Made by a program: the position numbers and the translations under genes. The notes beneath the pieces were generated by a model. That model ran no database searches. It was not told the origin of the DNA and worked only from the letters and a program-made list of their open reading frames with translations. Below are positions 61,624-64,000 of a stretch of DNA of 64,000 nucleotides, in pieces. This DNA is from Pseudomonas gozinkensis (lineage in GTDB: Bacteria > Pseudomonadota > Gammaproteobacteria > Pseudomonadales > Pseudomonadaceae): NCBI RefSeq assembly GCF_014863585.1, contig NZ_CP062253.1:5393001-5457000 (forward strand). The letters run 5' to 3'. Numbering within the stretch: position 1 is the first letter of the stretch; every line of letters starts with the position of its first letter.

Positions 61624-63513
61624 TTAGAAGTTCACGCCGAAGCTGAGCGCCACGAAGTCGCGGTCATCCACGGTGGTGTACTTGCCGTCGAAGAAGTTGG
61701 TGTAGGCCAGGCTCGCGGTGTAGGTGTTCTGGTATTCGGCATCGACGCCCAGGCTGACGGCCTTGCGACCTTCCTCGAAGTTGCCGCCAGGACCTGGCGA
61801 GTAGCCGCTGACGTCGTGGGACCAGGCCACGTTCGGCTTGAGGTTCACACCGGCGAACACGTCGTTGTATTCCCAGATCGCACGACCGCGGTAGCCCCAC
61901 GAAGTAGCCGTGGTAAAGCCACCGTTGGTGCAGTTGCGGCTGCGGTTGTTCTGTGGCGAGCCAGGGCCTGCACCATTGATGGTGCTGGCGTTGAGGATGT
62001 TGGCACAGGTGTTGGTCGTGCCGGTGGCCGGCAACTCGCCAGGTCCGTAGACCGGGTCACGGCCGTAACGGACGTCGGACGTGCTTTCCAGACCGCCAAC
62101 ATGGGTCACGCCCACTTCGCCCACCAGGGTCAGACGGCTGGCGCCCATGACCTGATCGAAGAAGTGCGTCAGGGTGGTCTGGAACTGGGTGATTTCCTTG
62201 CGACGATAACCGTGCAGGTCCTGGCCCGGAACACCGGTCAGCAGCGAAGCATTAGTCAGCGCGCCGCCCAGCGGACGCACACCGGCGAACAGAATGTCGG
62301 TGGAGTTCAGTTGCACCGGCGCGTTCGGCCGGTAGCTGATTTCACCGCTCCACGCCGTACCGGTAGGCAGGGTGGTGGAGAAGCTCAGGCCATACAGGCG
62401 GATGTCTTCAGGGTATTCGACGAAATACTTCGAGTTACCCGCCACCAGCAGCGGACCCAGCGCGGCGAACGGACCCGGCAAGGCCGCAGCGGTGTTGTAG
62501 ACCGATTGCGGAGCACCGGTGGCACTGAAGATCGGTGCGCGGCTGTGATAGTTCATGAAGTACGCGCCGAACTCGGTGTCGAGCGGTTCGAACATGTACT
62601 TGAGGGAAGCCCCCCACTGGCCGCTGTCGCGTGCATCGCGATCACCGCCGCGCTGGACCAGAACGCCTTCCTCGTTGACGTTGACGCCGTTGGCAGCCAA
62701 TGGCCCCAGAGCAATGGCCGGGATCTGCGAGCGCTTGTTCAGCACGCGCAGGTTGTTGTCGCAGCCGTCGGCAATGATGTCCGGCTGGGAGAAGAAGGTG
62801 CCGCAGTTGTCGACGACGGTCTGGTCCCACTCAAGCTGATAGAAGGCTTCGGCCGACAGGTTTTCGGTCAGGCTCTGGGACACGTAGAACATGTTGACCG
62901 GGATCAGGCCTTCCTTGATCTCGGCACCCGGACGACGGAACGCGGACACGTCGATCGGGTTGATCGAGTTGATGCCGCCGCCGATGAAGGTACTTTCACC
63001 CCAGCTCACCACCTGCTTGCCCAGACGCACGGAGCCTGGCTGATCGGCGACCGAATAGTTGTGGTAGACGAAGGCGTCGAGGATCTGACCGCCGGCGGAC
63101 TTGGCGCCTTCCTTGCGGTTGTGGTCGCTGATGTCCTTGAACTCGCGGCTCTCGTCCTTCAGTTCGAAGTCGTACCAGTACTTGCCACGGACGAACACGC
63201 CGGTGTCGCCGTACTTCAGTTCGAGGTCATGGATGCCCTTGAAGATCTTCGAGAAGGTTTCGCCGCTCTTGAAGTTGGCATGACCGTCATCGGAAGTCTG
63301 GGACAGACCGTGACCGCCGTTGTTGACGCCGATGAGGTTCTTGTTCGGGCTCTGGGTGGACCAGCTGGCACCGATCGACAGGGAGGAGTCGAACTGGCCT
63401 TCGATTTCACCGACGTTGAAACTGACGCCGAATGCGGGCCCGGCGAGCGAAGAAGCAAGACTGACGGCCAGAGGCAGCTTTGCCCGGCGCCAGAACTGGT
63501 TTACTGAGGTCAT
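61624..63513 (-). CDS. DUF1302 outer-membrane beta-barrel protein
   Basis: A 629-residue protein. It has a basic N-terminus with signal peptide (RRAKLPLAVSLASSLAGPAFG), then the DUF1302 start VSFNVGEIEGQFDSSLSIGASW. Alternating beta strands run throughout (YWYDFELKDESREF, VRLGKQVVSWGESTFIGGG), and the last strand ends FVALSFGVNF with a terminal Phe, as in outer-membrane barrels. Two loop cysteine pairs are visible (NCGTFF with DGCDNN; NTCANI with NRSRNC). It may be a channel for hydrophobic substrates, like FadL in role (inference). GGAG lies about 10 bases before the ATG. Confidence 0.88.
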   Translation of the reverse strand: MTSVNQFWRRAKLPLAVSLASSLAGPAFGVSFNVGEIEGQFDSSLSIGASWSTQSPNKNLIGVNNGGHGLSQTSDDGHANFKSGETFSKIFKGIHDLELKYGDTGVFVRGKYWYDFELKDESREFKDISDHNRKEGAKSAGGQILDAFVYHNYSVADQPGSVRLGKQVVSWGESTFIGGGINSINPIDVSAFRRPGAEIKEGLIPVNMFYVSQSLTENLSAEAFYQLEWDQTVVDNCGTFFSQPDIIADGCDNNLRVLNKRSQIPAIALGPLAANGVNVNEEGVLVQRGGDRDARDSGQWGASLKYMFEPLDTEFGAYFMNYHSRAPIFSATGAPQSVYNTAAALPGPFAALGPLLVAGNSKYFVEYPEDIRLYGLSFSTTLPTGTAWSGEISYRPNAPVQLNSTDILFAGVRPLGGALTNASLLTGVPGQDLHGYRRKEITQFQTTLTHFFDQVMGASRLTLVGEVGVTHVGGLESTSDVRYGRDPVYGPGELPATGTTNTCANILNASTINGAGPGSPQNNRSRNCTNGGFTTATSWGYRGRAIWEYNDVFAGVNLKPNVAWSHDVSGYSPGPGGNFEEGRKAVSLGVDAEYQNTYTASLAYTNFFDGKYTTVDDRDFVALSFGVNF

Positions 63514-63849
63514 CGACGCTACTCCATGTGCATTATTGTTATGGCAGTGAGTACTTTTAAAAACGCCTGAAGGACCGGGCGCCAGAGGCTTCCCGAAATC
63601 GCTTCAATGTTGCATCGCCCCGTTTGTGCGTGTGCCCCGTTCTTAAAAATCCTTGAGCGGACTATAGCCAGCAGGTGGTACTGCTTGATCCCTCTAAAGT
63701 GTGATTTGCAGCTGCCGGCCACTCTGGAACAGTCCTTTCGCCAGTCCGACGCATGTCGGCACCGCAAGGATGGCTGAAAATTCGGATTTCACAAGCCAAG
63801 CGCTTGCTTGGTGGGTCTGGCGCGCCGTTTTCGGCGCGCCAGGGGACGC
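63514..63849 (-). other. Gene-free stretch upstream of the DUF1302 gene
   Basis: No gene is seen on either strand in about 335 bases. A GC-rich hairpin GGCGCGCC-GTTTTC-GGCGCGCC at 63819-63840 follows the acyl-CoA ligase stop but lacks a T tract. A possible minus-strand -10 TATAGT is at 63661-63666 without a good -35, and an inverted repeat AGCAG-N6-CTGCT lies at 63670-63685. This would suit an activator-dependent promoter for DUF1302-DUF1329, but evidence is weak. Confidence 0.4.
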
Positions 63850-64000
63850 TCAGAGCGTCGAGAGGAAGGTGCTGTTGTTGGCCTGCCATTCGGTGATGTC
63901 TAGGCGGATGCGCTTCTTGTCGAGCTTGCCGACACTGGTCTTGGGAATTTCAGTAACAAGCGCGATCTGGCTCGGGATTGCCCACTTGCTCAAGTGCCCC
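63850..64000 (-). CDS. Acyl-CoA ligase (AMP-forming), C-terminal end only
   Basis: The last 49 complete codons of a gene that runs out of the window. The translation contains EIPKTSVGKLDKKRIR, the A10 motif of adenylate-forming enzymes with the Lys that contacts acyl-adenylate, preceded by WAIPSQIALV. This form is typical of medium- or long-chain fatty-acid CoA ligases. It is on the same strand as the DUF1302 and DUF1329 genes and upstream of them. Substrate cannot be judged from this fragment. Confidence 0.85.
   Translation of the reverse strand, partial: GHLSKWAIPSQIALVTEIPKTSVGKLDKKRIRLDITEWQANNSTFLSTL

Noticed and set aside
63819..63840. A GC-rich hairpin after the acyl-CoA ligase as a Rho-independent terminator.
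   Set aside because: There is no T tract on the minus strand after the stem, so it is noted only as a hairpin.

Overview
The window looks like a chromosomal segment of a fluorescent Pseudomonas (P. fluorescens group). Reasons: high G+C content, Pseudomonas-type palindromic REP/REPIN elements (GTGGGAGC...GCGA cores) between genes, an OprD-family porin, and the pseudomonad gene orders mraZ-to-lpxC, rplM-rpsI-petABC-sspAB and rsmI/lpoA-yraN-diaA(gmhA)-dolP. There is no sign of a prophage, insertion sequence, CRISPR array or tRNA gene. Most of the window is core genome.

Layout. 1-4372: end of a cheV chemotaxis gene, a GNAT acetyltransferase, a small secreted protein, a YkgJ-type cysteine-cluster protein, an Aer-like PAS chemoreceptor and a small basic protein. 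4400-5150: a gene-free stretch holding a palindromic repeat and a hairpin-rich repeat element. 5154-11452: an RND efflux adaptor and pump followed by an OmpR-type response regulator and sensor kinase, with overlapping or closely spaced genes. 11660-15090: a small exported protein, an OprD-family porin and a membrane diguanylate cyclase, separated by REPINs.

15239-33211 (minus strand): the complete division and cell wall (dcw) cluster in the order mraZ, rsmH, ftsL, ftsI, murE, murF, mraY, murD, ftsW, murG, murC, ddlB, ftsQ, ftsA, ftsZ, lpxC. Most genes overlap or nearly touch. A consensus-like promoter and three MraZ boxes lie upstream and a terminator follows lpxC. Upstream lie rnpB (RNase P RNA) and rsmI. 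Divergent from rsmI runs lpoA-yraN-diaA/gmhA-dolP (envelope and penicillin-binding-protein support). Facing it is the minus-strand series rplM-rpsI, petA-petB-petC (cytochrome bc1) and sspA-sspB.

43646-52683: a Tas-like aldo/keto reductase, an acyl-CoA dehydrogenase divergent from a GlxA-type AraC regulator, zapE, trpS, an alpha/beta hydrolase, yhcB (zapG), an OmpA-like lipoprotein and a glyoxalase II-like metallo-hydrolase. 52914-57212 is the most unusual gene: a 1432-residue serralysin-type metallopeptidase with twelve ~83-residue RTX units. A five-unit, 1239-bp block inside it has recently been duplicated in tandem. 57311-64000 (minus strand): a module of an acyl-CoA ligase (C-terminus only), a DUF1302 outer-membrane protein, a DUF1329 exported protein and a MalT-like LuxR regulator. 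It is probably concerned with a hydrophobic acyl substrate, but its role is not established.

Coordinates come from reading the sequence. Start codons were chosen from ribosome-binding sites, family length and overlaps. No database search was run, and comparisons with E. coli proteins are from memory.
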